Below, piece by piece: positions 18,151 through 26,950 of a DNA stretch of 64,000 bases; position 1 is the stretch's first letter; each line of letters opens with the position of its first letter. A model generated the notes under the pieces. It had not been told where the DNA came from and searched no databases. It was given only the letters and a program-made list of their open reading frames with translations. The stretch is from Palsa-506 sp963786975 (GTDB lineage: Bacteria > Actinomycetota > Actinomycetes > Streptosporangiales > Streptosporangiaceae). The stretch covers positions 310,001 through 374,000 of the forward strand of contig CAWBBE010000006.1 of NCBI GenBank assembly GCA_963786975.1, read 5' to 3'. The position numbers and the translations under genes were made by a program.

Positions 18151-18690
18151 TCAGCGCTTGGAGTACTGGGGCGCCTTGCGGGCCTTCTTCAGCCCGTACT
18201 TCTTGCGCTCCTTGACCCTGGCGTCCCTGGTCAGGAAGCCTGCGCGCTTGAGCGTCTGCCGGTTCTCCGGGTCGACGAGCGTTAGCGCCCTGGCGATCCC
18301 GAGCCGCAGCGCGCCAGCCTGGCCGGTGACGCCGCCGCCGGTAATCCTGGCCACCACGTCAAACTGGTCCTCGGCGCCGAGCGTGACGAACGGCTCGCTG
18401 ATCAGCTGCTGGTGCACCTTGTTCGGGAAGTACTCCTCCAGCGGCCGGTCGTTGACCCGCCACTGCCCGGTCCCCGGCAGGATGCGGACCCGCGCGATCG
18501 CTTCCTTGCGGCGGCCGGTACCCATCGCATGGCCGGTCACCACCGGCTTGCGCGCCGCCGGGCGGGCCGGGGAGCCAGCGGTCGCGTCACCGGTCTCGGT
18601 GGTGTACTCCGATACATGCTCCGCGGCGGTCCCGCCGGGGGCCGCATCGGCCGCCGCTGCGGGTGCCTGCACGTCAGTGGACTCAGCCAC
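18151..18690 (-). CDS. rpsI: 30S ribosomal protein S9
   Basis: Small-subunit protein whose C-terminal tail reaches the P-site tRNA. The GTG at 18690 was chosen for its GAGGAAG ribosome-binding site; the frame stays open far upstream through rplM but this is not coding. The first ~50 residues are an Ala/Thr/Glu-rich extension common in actinobacteria. The S9 core starts at GTGRRKEAIARVRI and ends with the conserved KKARKAPQYSKR. Confidence 0.96.
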   Translation of the reverse strand: MAESTDVQAPAAAADAAPGGTAAEHVSEYTTETGDATAGSPARPAARKPVVTGHAMGTGRRKEAIARVRILPGTGQWRVNDRPLEEYFPNKVHQQLISEPFVTLGAEDQFDVVARITGGGVTGQAGALRLGIARALTLVDPENRQTLKRAGFLTRDARVKERKKYGLKKARKAPQYSKR

Positions 18691-18722
18691 GGTGTCTTCC
18701 TCGCGCTTCCTCGTCGGCTCTG

Positions 18723-19202
18723 TTATTGCGCCGCGGCGCGGCTTGTCCCGGCCTGCTGCGTAATCTGGGTGATCTCGAACGGAACAGGCTGCTGCGCCTG
18801 GTGCGGATGATCGGGCCCCGCGTACACCTTGAGCTTGCGCAGCATCTGCCTGCCCAGGGTGTTCTTCGGGAGCATGCCCCGGACGGCCTTCTCGACGGCC
18901 CGGGCCGGATGCCTGGCCAGCAGATCGCCATAGCTGACCGAGCGAAGCCCGCCCGGATAGCCGGAGTGCCGGTACGCGCGCTTGTCCTGCAGCTTGTTGC
19001 CGGACAGCGCGATCTTCTCGGCGTTGACGACAATCACGAAATCGCCGGTATCCACGTGCGGCGCGAAAATCGGCTTGTGCTTGCCGCGCAGCAGGATGGC
19101 CGCCTGGCTGGCCAGCCGGCCGAGGACAACCTCGTTGGCGTCGATGACATGCCATTGACGCTGGATATCGCCAGCCTTCGGGCTGAATGTGCGCACAGTC
19201 AT
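18723..19202 (-). CDS. rplM: 50S ribosomal protein L13
   Basis: Early-assembly large-subunit protein. 159 residues with RQWHVIDANEVVLGRLAS near the start, followed by the GDFVIVVNAEKI and RGMLPKN motifs. The C-terminal tail is a little longer than usual. It leads the rplM-rpsI pair, probably with glmM-glmS following. A strong promoter lies upstream at 19342-19371. Confidence 0.97.
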   Translation of the reverse strand: MTVRTFSPKAGDIQRQWHVIDANEVVLGRLASQAAILLRGKHKPIFAPHVDTGDFVIVVNAEKIALSGNKLQDKRAYRHSGYPGGLRSVSYGDLLARHPARAVEKAVRGMLPKNTLGRQMLRKLKVYAGPDHPHQAQQPVPFEITQITQQAGTSRAAAQ

Positions 19203-19341
19203 AAGCCTTCGCGTGTGGGTCCGTGATCCTTGGCCTCGCCCGGGGCAATCCCTCCGGGCGCGGGAATCCGCAGCACCGGCCGCCGCTCAGCTGCCCGCAG
19301 CCGGGCAGCGCGGGCATGCCAGTGCACATGGACGCGTGAGA

Positions 19342-19371
19342 AGGATACCGGCCGCAGCCGGCGACGGTCAA
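19342..19371 (-). promoter_or_regulatory. rplM promoter
   Basis: On the minus strand TTGACC (19371-19366), 18 bases, then TATCCT (19347-19342), close to the vegetative sigma consensus. Predicted start of transcription near 19335, giving a leader of about 130 nt. The 12-mer CTCGCTTTGACC that includes the -35 is repeated exactly at the rpsL promoter. The rest of 19203-19538 shows no gene. Confidence 0.65.
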
Positions 19372-19538
19372 AGCGAGTTCGAAACGGAACGGCGCGGGCA
19401 GCTCTCCACCGCCTGCGCGGTGCCGTCCCCGGCGGCTCAGAACGGCCGATCTGGCCGGCCGCTGCTGCCCGCGATCCTGCCAGCTCGACACCCGGCGGCG
19501 AAATGAGCGGACCTCGCTAACGGGCGCCCAGACAGCGA

Positions 19539-19551
19539 TACGCTCGCCGCA
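19539..19551 (+). promoter_or_regulatory. -10 element for a leaderless start
   Basis: TACGCT (19539-19544) lies six bases before the ATG at 19551, the spacing expected when transcription begins at the A of the start codon. No ribosome-binding site is visible and no good -35 was found. This supports 19551 as the start of the membrane-protein gene. Confidence 0.35.
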
Positions 19552-21329
19552 TGCGTTACCAGGGTGATGCGGACGGCGGTGCGGCGCCGGGCGGGCAGGA
19601 GCGCCCTGCGGGCCGCCATGGCCGGTCCTGGCCGCGAGCGGGTGACGGTGACCAGCCTGGCCGCAGCGGCGCCGACCGGTATCGCCAGCGCCGGCCGCCG
19701 GCCCGCTGACGCCGAGGGCGGGGCGGCTGCCGAGTACCCGGGCAGCTGGCCCGCTGGCAGCTTTCCCGCCGCAGCCGGGACCGGCGGGCCCGAGCACCCG
19801 GGCAGCTGGCCCGCTGGCAGCTTTCCCGCCGCAGCCGGGACCGGCGGGCCCGAGCACACCGGCAGCTGGTACTCCGACGGCGGATATTCCGATGCCAGCT
19901 ACGGCTACCGCGATGGCGGGTACGGCGGCGGGCAACCGGCCGGCAGTGCCCCGGCTGACCTCATCATGGCGGACGTCACCGCGGGCGGGCCGGCGCCGCC
20001 CGGCGGCATGGCCGAGGGCGCCGCGGGTGCCGGACTGCCAGCACCGGCCGGCGTCATGGCCGAGGATCGCGTGCTGGCCGCCAGCGGCGCCGCCTACCCG
20101 GGCAGCGTTCCGCCCGGCAGCGGCCCGGACGGGGCGGCCGGGAGCACCGCGCTCAACGGGCCGGTCCGGGGTTACCCGCCGGCCCCCGGCCAGTCGGTCC
20201 CGGTCTATCCGCCAGGCCAGTTCTCGGCGTGGAACCAGGCGGCCGCCGGGGCCCGCGATGGCCGCGCGGCAGCCGAGGCGTGGCCCGGCGCGACGTCGGC
20301 CGAGCACGGGTATGCCGAGCCGGCCTCTTCGGTGCTCGCCGCCTCCGATCTCGCCGCCTCCGATCCGGCCCACTCCGATCTCGCCGCCTCCGATCCGGCC
20401 GCTACCGCGACGTCCGCCCAGACCCGGGCAGCGGCCGGCGGCCCGGCGGCTGGCAGCTGGCCGGACTCCCGCGGCGGCGCGGGGCAGGGCACCGACGGCT
20501 GGACCAGGCCGCCGGCTGGCCGGCCGGCCAGCGCGCCGGGCGGCCGGCCGGAACGAGGTACCCGCGGAGCGGCCCGGGGCCGGAGGGGGCGTAAGGCCGC
20601 CAGGGCCAGGCGTGCCCGCATCCTGCTCGCCGCGGGACTCGCCGTGGTCATCGCCGCGGCGGCCGGCACGTACTTCTACCTGTCCGCCAGCCAGCGGCAG
20701 CCTGGCCAGCCAGCGGCCGCAGCCGGGGCCGTGCCCTCGGCACAGCCCGGCCGGCCGTCGGCGTCGCCGTCACCGACGCCGCCGGCCGCTGGGGACATAT
20801 CCAGACGCGGCTGACCGATCCGCAGAAGCTGACCTTGCACCAGCTCTTCCCGGTCCGGTTCACCAGCTCGGGCTCCGCCTACACGAGAACCGCGGCCAAG
20901 GCAGGCAAGCATTGCACCCCGGCGGTGCTCGGGAGCCGGCTGCAGTCAGCCGTCAGCAAGGCGGACTGCTCGCAGGTCATGCGGGCGAGTTACCTGTCCG
21001 GCAGCCGCAAGCTGATGGGCACGATCGGGGTACTGAACCTGCGCAGCGCGCGGCTGGCCAGCCGGGCGGGCAAGGCGACCGGGCCGTCCCGGTTCATCGC
21101 GCAGCTGCGCGGCGCCAAGGGGCCGACCAGGAGGCTGACCAAGGGAACCGGGATCGAGGAGGCCGAGGTCAAGGGCCACTACCTGATCCTGATCTGGGCC
21201 GAGTTCGCGAACTTGCACGCGCCGAAGCACGCACCGCAGAAGCAGCGGCTCGTGCAGTTCTGCAACCGGCTGCTGAAGAACACCGCGAACGTGAGCCTCA
21301 GCCGCCGGCTCGTCACCGGCCAGCCCTGA
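19551..21329 (+). CDS. single-pass membrane protein with disordered N-terminus, frame interrupted
   Basis: Function unknown. The middle frame (about 19700-20790) encodes a long Gly/Pro/Ala-rich region with a duplicated GSWPAGSFPAAAGTGGPEH unit (19741-19860), a basic stretch and one membrane segment (ILLAAGLAVVIAAAAGTYFY). A Ser/Pro linker follows. The frame is lost at the GGGG run 20791-20794; adding one G joins PPAAG to GHIQTRLTDPQKL and a soluble domain ending at 21329. The N-terminal 19551-19700 reads best in the same frame as the last part (MRYQGDADGG), so a second, opposite indel near 19700 is likely. Alternative start in the middle frame: GTG 19564. Cys residues in the outer domain may pair. 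Confidence 0.6.
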
Positions 21330-21335
21330 CGCCGG

Positions 21336-22232
21336 CTACCCGGCCCGGATCCGGCGGGTGGCCAGCGCCCGCGCCGCGAGCTCGCCCGCGGCCGGGTACC
21401 TGACTTCGTCAAGGCACAGCCCGTGCGGCGGCGCCACCCGGACGGCCGGGTCGCGGATCCCGGCCGCGAGCACTTCGGCCGGCCAGCTGACCGGCCTGGT
21501 CCGGTCACCGACCGCGAGCAGGGCGCCGGTGAGCGACCGCACCATGTTGTGGCAGAACGCATCTGCCACCACGGTCCCGGCCACGATGCCCGGAGCTGAC
21601 CTGGCCCAGGTCAGCTCGATCAGCTCGCGCACCGTGGTGGCGCCATCGCGGCGGCGGCAGAACGCCGCGAAGTCATGCTCGCCCAGGCAGCCCGCGGCTG
21701 CCTCATTCATCCGCCCGGCATCGAGCAACCGGGGATGCCAGAGCGTGTCGTGCCTGCGCAGCGGATCAGCGCCCGCCGGATCGTCGCAGATCCGGTAGGC
21801 GTATCGGCGCCACAGCGCCGAGAAGCGCGCGTCGAAGTCCGCGGGCACGCTCGTGATCGCGTGCACTCGCACATCCGCCGGGAGCAGCCGGGCCAGCCGC
21901 CGGGCAGCCAGGCCGGCCGCCTGCGCCCAGCAGCCGGCCGGCACATCGAGGTGGGCGACCTGCCCGCGGGCGTGCACGCCGGCGTCGGTCCGGCCGGCCA
22001 CGGTGAGCCGGGGGGCGGCCGGCAGCGCCAGCGCCCGGCCGAGCGCGTCTTCCACGGTCTGCTGGACCGTCCGCAGGCCAGGCTGGCGGGCCCAGCCATG
22101 GAAACCCGATCCGTCGTAGGCCAGGTCAAGCCGGAGCCGCAGGACACCGCCGCCTGCCGCCTCCGGCTGGGGCGCAGGCTCAGTGCTCGTCGGCGTCCTC
22201 GCCGGCCGCGTCAGCGGCGGTAGCGCCAGCAT
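21336..22232 (-). CDS. truA: tRNA pseudouridine(38-40) synthase TruA
   Basis: Forms pseudouridine at positions 38-40 of tRNA anticodon arms. The sequence shows LDLAYDGSGFHGWARQPG, the catalytic Asp in AGRTDAGVHARGQVAH, and YAYRICD and AFCHNMVRSL later on. The start is uncertain: no ATG/GTG/TTG lies between the rplQ stop and LRLRLDLAYDG, so the ATG at 22232, which overlaps the rplQ end by about 50 bp, is the best candidate. Last gene of the alpha operon; converges with the membrane protein across 6 bp. Confidence 0.93.
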   Translation of the reverse strand: MLALPPLTRPARTPTSTEPAPQPEAAGGGVLRLRLDLAYDGSGFHGWARQPGLRTVQQTVEDALGRALALPAAPRLTVAGRTDAGVHARGQVAHLDVPAGCWAQAAGLAARRLARLLPADVRVHAITSVPADFDARFSALWRRYAYRICDDPAGADPLRRHDTLWHPRLLDAGRMNEAAAGCLGEHDFAAFCRRRDGATTVRELIELTWARSAPGIVAGTVVADAFCHNMVRSLTGALLAVGDRTRPVSWPAEVLAAGIRDPAVRVAPPHGLCLDEVRYPAAGELAARALATRRIRAG

Positions 22233-22896
22233 CGGCTGACTCAGCGGCGGCGCCGGTGCCGGCTGACTCAGCGTCTTCGCCGGCCGCATCCGCGTCGTCG
22301 CCAGCCGCCGCATCGGCATCGTCGGCGGCATCGGCCGCGGCCGGGCTCCCGGTGGCCGGGGCATCGGCGGCCGGGGCATCGGCGGCCGGGGCATCAGCCG
22401 CGGCTGACTCCCCGGCCGAGGCTGAGTCCGCTGCTGCGTCCCCGGCCGCTGCCCCGGCGGGGGCGGCCGCTGCCGGGGCGGGACGGCCGGCCGCGGGCTG
22501 TGCGCGGCGAGCACGGCGGCGCCGGGGCTTGGCTTCCGCCTGCTCCTGGATCAGCTCGATGACCGCGAGCGACGCGTTGTCGCCCTTGCGGGAACCGATC
22601 TTGGTGATCCTCGTGTAACCGCCGTCCCGGGCCGAGAAGCTCGGCCCGATCTCGGTGAACAGCGTATGCACGACGCCCTTGTCGGTAACCACCGTCAGCA
22701 CCTGCCGCCGGGCGTGCAGGTCACCGCGCTTGGCGTAGGTGATCAGCCGCTCGGCCAGCGGCCTGAGCCTGCGGGCCCTGGCCTCGGTCGTGGTGATCTT
22801 GCCATGCTCGAAGAGCGCGGTCGCCAGGTTGGCCAGCATGTGCTTCTGATGGGCCGAGCTGCCGCCCAGTCGCGGTCCCTTGGTGGGCGTGGGCAT
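22180..22896 (-). CDS. rplQ: 50S ribosomal protein L17 with long acidic Ala-rich tail
   Basis: Large-subunit protein. The conserved core fills residues 1-120 (GGSSAHQKHMLANLATALFEH, GDNASLAVIEL). Residues 120-238 form an Ala/Asp/Glu-rich, surely disordered tail with repeats such as ADAPAADAPAADAP. The total of 238 residues is about twice the usual bacterial length; long tails occur in other actinobacteria. Follows rpoA as in most bacteria. Confidence 0.96.
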   Translation of the reverse strand: MPTPTKGPRLGGSSAHQKHMLANLATALFEHGKITTTEARARRLRPLAERLITYAKRGDLHARRQVLTVVTDKGVVHTLFTEIGPSFSARDGGYTRITKIGSRKGDNASLAVIELIQEQAEAKPRRRRARRAQPAAGRPAPAAAAPAGAAAGDAAADSASAGESAAADAPAADAPAADAPATGSPAAADAADDADAAAGDDADAAGEDAESAGTGAAAESADAGATAADAAGEDADEH

Positions 22897-22958
22897 GGAA
22901 AAGTTCTCCTTGGTTCGTTACTGGCGGGCCGCCGCGGCCCGCCAGTACTTGCTCGGTC

Positions 22959-23975
22959 TCAGTACTGCTCGGTCTCGACGTAGCTCTCGTCATCGTCCGC
23001 GCCGTAGCTGTCCGCCGCGGTCCCCGGGTCGAATCCGGGCGGCGAGTCCTTCAGCGCGAGACCCATGTCGATGAGCTTCTGCTTGACTTCCTCGATCGAC
23101 TTCGCGCCGAAGTTGCGGATGTCGAGCAGGTCCTGCTCACTGCGGGCGACAAGCTCGCCGACGGTGTGGATGCCCTCGCGCTTGAGGCAGTTGTACGACC
23201 GGACCGTCAGGTTCAGTTCCTCAATCGGCAGTGCAAGGTCAGCGGCGAGCGCGGCGTCGGTGGGCGACGGGCCGATGTCCACGCCCTCGGCGTCCACGTT
23301 CAGCTCCCTGGCCAGGCCGAAGAGCTCGACCAGCGTCTTGCCCGCGCTGGCCACCGCGTCCCTGGGACGCATGCAGGGCTTGGTCTCGACGTCCAGGATC
23401 AGCCGGTCGAAGTCGGTCCGCTGCTCCACCCGGGTCGCCTCGACCTTGTAGGTAACCCGCATCACCGGCGAGTAGATCGAGTCGATCGGGATCCGGCCGA
23501 TCTCCTGCCCCGGCTGCTTGTTCTGGGCGGCCGAGACGTAACCGCGGCCGCGCTCGACCGTCAGCTCCATCTCCAGCTTGCCCTTGCTGTTCAGGGTCGC
23601 GATGTGCAGTTCCGGGTTGTGCACCTCGACGCCGGCCGGCGGGGCGATGTCCGCGGCCGTCACCGGGCCGGGGCCCTGCTTGCGCAGGTACATCGGCACG
23701 GGCTCGTCGTGCTCGGACGAGACGACGAGCTCCTTGAGGTTCAGGATGATGTCGGTGACGTCCTCGGTGACGCCGGGGACGGTGGAGAACTCGTGCAGCA
23801 CTCCCTCGATCCTGATGCTGGTCACTGCCGCGCCGGGGATCGACGACAGCAGGGTCCGGCGGACCGAGTTCCCGATCGTGTAACCGAAGCCCGGCTCAAG
23901 CGGCTCGATGACGAACCTGGACCGGAACTCGTCTACCTGATCTTCGGTGAGGCTGGGACGCTGGGCGATGAGCAT
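22959..23975 (-). CDS. rpoA: DNA-directed RNA polymerase subunit alpha
   Basis: Assembles the core enzyme through its N-terminal domain and contacts promoter UP elements and activators through its C-terminal domain. 338 residues. NTD motifs (EPLEPGFGYTIGNSVRRTLLSSIPG) and CTD motifs (LTVRSYNCLKREGIHTVGEL, LLDIRNFGAKSIEEVKQKL) are intact. The C-terminal tail is acidic. Between rpsD and rplQ, the standard order. Confidence 0.98.
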   Translation of the reverse strand: MLIAQRPSLTEDQVDEFRSRFVIEPLEPGFGYTIGNSVRRTLLSSIPGAAVTSIRIEGVLHEFSTVPGVTEDVTDIILNLKELVVSSEHDEPVPMYLRKQGPGPVTAADIAPPAGVEVHNPELHIATLNSKGKLEMELTVERGRGYVSAAQNKQPGQEIGRIPIDSIYSPVMRVTYKVEATRVEQRTDFDRLILDVETKPCMRPRDAVASAGKTLVELFGLARELNVDAEGVDIGPSPTDAALAADLALPIEELNLTVRSYNCLKREGIHTVGELVARSEQDLLDIRNFGAKSIEEVKQKLIDMGLALKDSPPGFDPGTAADSYGADDDESYVETEQY

Positions 23976-24084
23976 TTGGCGTTCCTTCCCGCGCTGCCCG
24001 TTATATGACAGCCGCGATCTTCGCTGACGGTCCCGGCTGGCCGGGGCCGCTGCCCGCCGCCTGGGCGGCGGGCCAGCAGGGGTA

Positions 24085-24711
24085 CTACTTCGAGTAGAAC
24101 TCGACGATCAGCTGCTCCTGGACCTGGGTGTCGATCTGGGTCCGGACCGGGAGCGAGTGTACGAGGATGCGCATCTTGTCGGGGATTACCTCGAGCCAGG
24201 CGGGCGGGGGGCGCTCGCCGGACTCGGCGCGGGCCACCACGAACGGCGTCATCTCGTGCGACTTCGGCCGCACCTCGATGATGTCGCTCTCGCCGACCCG
24301 GTAGGACGGGATGTCGACCTTGCGGCCGTTGACGAGGATGTGGCCGTGGCCGACGAGCTGGCGCGCCATGTCGCGGCTCTTGGCGAACCCGGCCCGGTAG
24401 ACCACGTTGTCGAGGCGGCTCTCCAGGATCTGGAGCAGCACCTCGCCGGTCTTGCCGCGCTTGCGGGTGGCTTCCTCGTAGTAGTTGTGGAACTGCCGCT
24501 CCAGGATGCCGTACACCCGGCGGGCCTTCTGCTTCTCCCGGACCTGGAGCAGGTACTCGCTCTCCTTCGGCCGGTTCCGGCCGTGCTCGCCGGGCGGGTA
24601 GGGCCGGATCTCGATCGGGCACTTGGGCGAGTCGCACTTGGCGCCCTTCAGGAACAGCTTCATCTTCTCGCGGCGGCAGCGCTTGCAGTCCGCACCGGTG
24701 TATCGAGCCAT
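24085..24711 (-). CDS. rpsD: 30S ribosomal protein S4 (zinc-binding form)
   Basis: Primary 16S rRNA-binding protein. 208 residues from the ATG at 24711 (MARYTGADCKRCRR). The four N-terminal cysteines (C9, C12, C26, C31) indicate the zinc-binding C+ form. The S4 RNA-binding domain (SRLDNVVYRAGFAKSRDMARQLV) is intact. The frame is open upstream through rpsK but that is not coding. Confidence 0.97.
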   Translation of the reverse strand: MARYTGADCKRCRREKMKLFLKGAKCDSPKCPIEIRPYPPGEHGRNRPKESEYLLQVREKQKARRVYGILERQFHNYYEEATRKRGKTGEVLLQILESRLDNVVYRAGFAKSRDMARQLVGHGHILVNGRKVDIPSYRVGESDIIEVRPKSHEMTPFVVARAESGERPPPAWLEVIPDKMRILVHSLPVRTQIDTQVQEQLIVEFYSK

Positions 24712-24724
24712 GTTCGCGTACTCC

Positions 24725-25126
24725 TCAGACCCGGCGCCGCTTGGGCGGGCGGCAGCCGTTGTGCGGAACCGGGGTGACGTCCTGGATCGAGCCGACCTCC
24801 AGGCCGGTTGCCTGCAGCGACCGGATGGCGGTTTCCCTCCCCGAGCCAGGGCCCTTGACGAACACGTCGACCTTGCGCATGCCGTGCTCCATCGCCCGGC
24901 GGGCGGCGGCTTCCGCCGCCATCTGCGCGGCGAACGGCGTCGACTTACGCGAGCCCTTGAAGCCGACCTGGCCGGATGACGCCCACGAGATGACGCTCCC
25001 GCCCGGATCGGTGATCGAGACGATCGTGTTGTTGAAGGTGCTCCTGATGTGAGCATGCCCGTGGGCGATGTTCTTTCTTTCCTTCCGGCGCACCTTCTTG
25101 GTGCCGGTACGGCTCTTGGGAGGCAT
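24725..25126 (-). CDS. rpsK: 30S ribosomal protein S11
   Basis: Platform protein near the 3' end of 16S rRNA. 133 residues with GHAHIRSTFNNTIVSITD and the conserved C-terminal VTPVPHNGCRPPKRRRV. Lies 13 bp upstream of rpsD and 45 bp downstream of rpsM in the alpha operon. Confidence 0.98.
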   Translation of the reverse strand: MPPKSRTGTKKVRRKERKNIAHGHAHIRSTFNNTIVSITDPGGSVISWASSGQVGFKGSRKSTPFAAQMAAEAAARRAMEHGMRKVDVFVKGPGSGRETAIRSLQATGLEVGSIQDVTPVPHNGCRPPKRRRV

Positions 25127-25171
25127 CCTGCTCCTCTACTCCCGGAGGTGGTCGGTCCGCGATCTCGCGGA

Positions 25172-25552
25172 CTACTTCTTCCCGGCCTTCTTACGGCCGG
25201 CCACTGTCTTCTTCTTGCCCTTCCTGGTCCGGGCATTGGTCTGCGTGCGCTGGCCGTGCACAGGCAGCCCGCGACGATGGCGGATTCCCTGGTAGCAGCC
25301 GATCTCGACCTTCCGGCGGATATCGGCCTGCACCTCGCGGCGCAGGTCACCCTCTACCTTGTAGGTCGCCTCGATCCAGTCCCGCAGGCGGACGAGCTCG
25401 TCGTCGCCCAGGTCATGCACGCGGGTATCCCCGCTGACGCCGGTCGCCTGCAGCGTTTCCTGCGCACGGGTCCGGCCGATTCCGTAGACATAGGTCAGGG
25501 CAACCTCAAGGCGCTTTTCACGCGGGAGGTCAACGCCGACGAGACGTGCCAT
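25172..25552 (-). CDS. rpsM: 30S ribosomal protein S13
   Basis: Head protein at the subunit interface that contacts the P-site tRNA. 126 residues starting MARLVGVDLPREKR; the ATG at 25552 matches the family start although the frame opens at 25573. The conserved RHRRGLPVHGQRTQTNARTR motif and a basic Lys tail are present. Confidence 0.98.
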   Translation of the reverse strand: MARLVGVDLPREKRLEVALTYVYGIGRTRAQETLQATGVSGDTRVHDLGDDELVRLRDWIEATYKVEGDLRREVQADIRRKVEIGCYQGIRHRRGLPVHGQRTQTNARTRKGKKKTVAGRKKAGKK

Positions 25553-25693
25553 CCGGGCAGTTCTCCTTCTCATCCGGAGGTCCTGCGCGCCGCCCCCCGT
25601 CCCTGCCCGGACGGAGCCCCGGCCTCCTCCGGGGGTAATCCGCGGCCGGCCTTGCGGCCGGCCTTGGATAGCGGTGCGTGTGCTGGCTGCTGC

Positions 25694-25807
25694 TCAGCCC
25701 TGCCGCTGCTTGTGCCGCGGGTCAGAGCAGATGACCATGACCCGGCCGTGCCGGCGAATGATCCGGCACTTGCTGCAGATCTTCTTCACACTCGGCTTGA
25801 CCTTCAC
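25694..25807 (-). CDS. rpmJ: 50S ribosomal protein L36
   Basis: A 37-residue protein starting with GTG at 25807 and reading MKVKPSVKKICSKCRIIRRH at its N-terminus. Zinc ligands Cys11, Cys14, Cys27 and His32 identify the zinc-binding form. It lies between infA and rpsM, its standard place. Confidence 0.95.
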   Translation of the reverse strand: MKVKPSVKKICSKCRIIRRHGRVMVICSDPRHKQRQG

Positions 25808-25857
25808 GATGGTCCCCTCAGGCAGCGGGCGTGGCGCGCCCGCGTGCCGCTAGCTCG

Positions 25858-26079
25858 TTACTTGTACCGGTAGACGATCCGCCCGCGACTGAGGTCGTAC
25901 GGGCTCAGCTCGACCACTACCCGGTCGTCGGGGAGGATCCTGATGTAGTGCATCCGCATCTTCCCGCTGATGTGAGCCAGGACCTTGTGCCCGTTGTCCA
26001 GCTCCACCCTGAAGAAGGCGTTGGGAAGCGACTCCACCACCGTGCCCTCGATCTCGATGGCGCCGTCTTTCTTGGGCAT
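25858..26079 (-). CDS. infA: translation initiation factor IF-1
   Basis: Binds the 30S A-site during initiation. 73 residues, a single S1/OB fold with EGTVVESLPNAFFRVEL, ISGKMRMHYIRILPDDRV and the C-terminal SRGRIVYRYK. Opens the infA-rpmJ-rpsM-rpsK-rpsD-rpoA-rplQ series. Confidence 0.98.
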   Translation of the reverse strand: MPKKDGAIEIEGTVVESLPNAFFRVELDNGHKVLAHISGKMRMHYIRILPDDRVVVELSPYDLSRGRIVYRYK

Positions 26080-26388
26080 GTCCTCCGCGTTTCGCTGCTA
26101 GGTCGTTAGCCCGGCTGGTTGCCTCCGCGCTAACTGGCATTGATTTTCAGTTATTCCCGCCGTGCCCGTACTGCCGTGCAGGGTCGTGCGGTGCTCGGTT
26201 GGCTGTCCCGCGGCCCGGGCGCGCTCGCGCGCGTTGGCCGGAACGGGTGGCCCGCCGGATTGACTGCCTTCGCACCTCAGGCTGTTACGCTCAGGCCATA
26301 CGAGGACGGCAGCCCACTGGAGCCGGAGCAGAGTCTACGCGACCGGCGGCGGCAACGCGAACCGGGCCGGCCCGGTCATCCCGGACGG
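26080..26388. other. intergenic region upstream of infA
   Basis: 309 bp between the DUF1707 gene and infA. It is less G/C-rich near 26130-26160 than its surroundings, as expected for a promoter region, but I could not fix a convincing -35/-10 pair for infA. No credible gene is seen on either strand. Confidence 0.5.
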
Positions 26389-26916
26389 TCAGGGATCCGG
26401 CGGCCGGCCGTCGATCTGGCCGCGGTCATGATGCCGCCGGCCGCGCTGATCCTGGCCCGGGTGCTGTCCGCCGGCGATCCAGCGGGCGAGCATCGCGGCA
26501 CCCCACGGCCCGACGATCCACAGGAACCACGGGTAGCCGGCCCCGGAAAGCCCCCAGATCACGATGAAGACCAGGCTGACGCTGAGCCACGACCCCCAGG
26601 CGGCCAGCCAGCCCTCGGAGAACCGCCCGGTCCTGGCGGGGCTGCCGTGGATGCCCATGGCCGGCAGCGAGTCACGGCCCGCCGCCGGGCCGCGGTAACG
26701 CGGCAGCGCCGCATCCGGCAGCCGGTACAGGTCGATCCCCGGCAGGTCGGCCAGCAGCCCGTCGAGTTCCCCCATCGTCTTGGCCGCGTACACCTTGTCC
26801 AGCCGCTCGTTGAATTCCTCGGCGGTCAGCCTGCCGACCGCGTGATGCTCGCGGAGCAGCGTCGCGGCGCGATCCCGGTCGTCATCGGAAGCCCGGATCC
26901 TCGGGTCAGCCGGCAT
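26389..26916 (-). CDS. DUF1707 domain membrane protein
   Basis: 175 residues. The N-terminal ~55 residues match DUF1707 (IRASDDDRDRAATLLREHHAVGRL, EEFNERLDKVYAAKT). Two hydrophobic segments (about 106-125 and 131-149) follow and form a small membrane hairpin. The C-terminus is His/Arg/Asp-rich. Function unknown. It separates map from infA, which are adjacent in many relatives, and lies 34 bp downstream of map. Confidence 0.9.
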   Translation of the reverse strand: MPADPRIRASDDDRDRAATLLREHHAVGRLTAEEFNERLDKVYAAKTMGELDGLLADLPGIDLYRLPDAALPRYRGPAAGRDSLPAMGIHGSPARTGRFSEGWLAAWGSWLSVSLVFIVIWGLSGAGYPWFLWIVGPWGAAMLARWIAGGQHPGQDQRGRRHHDRGQIDGRPPDP

Positions 26917-26950
26917 CGGCGTCCTCCTCGCCTGTCAGCACCGGCCTGCC

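Noticed and set aside
18691..20373. In-frame upstream extension of rpsI to 740 residues
   Set aside because: It runs through rplM and its promoter; the GTG at 18690 has a good ribosome-binding site and gives the expected S9.
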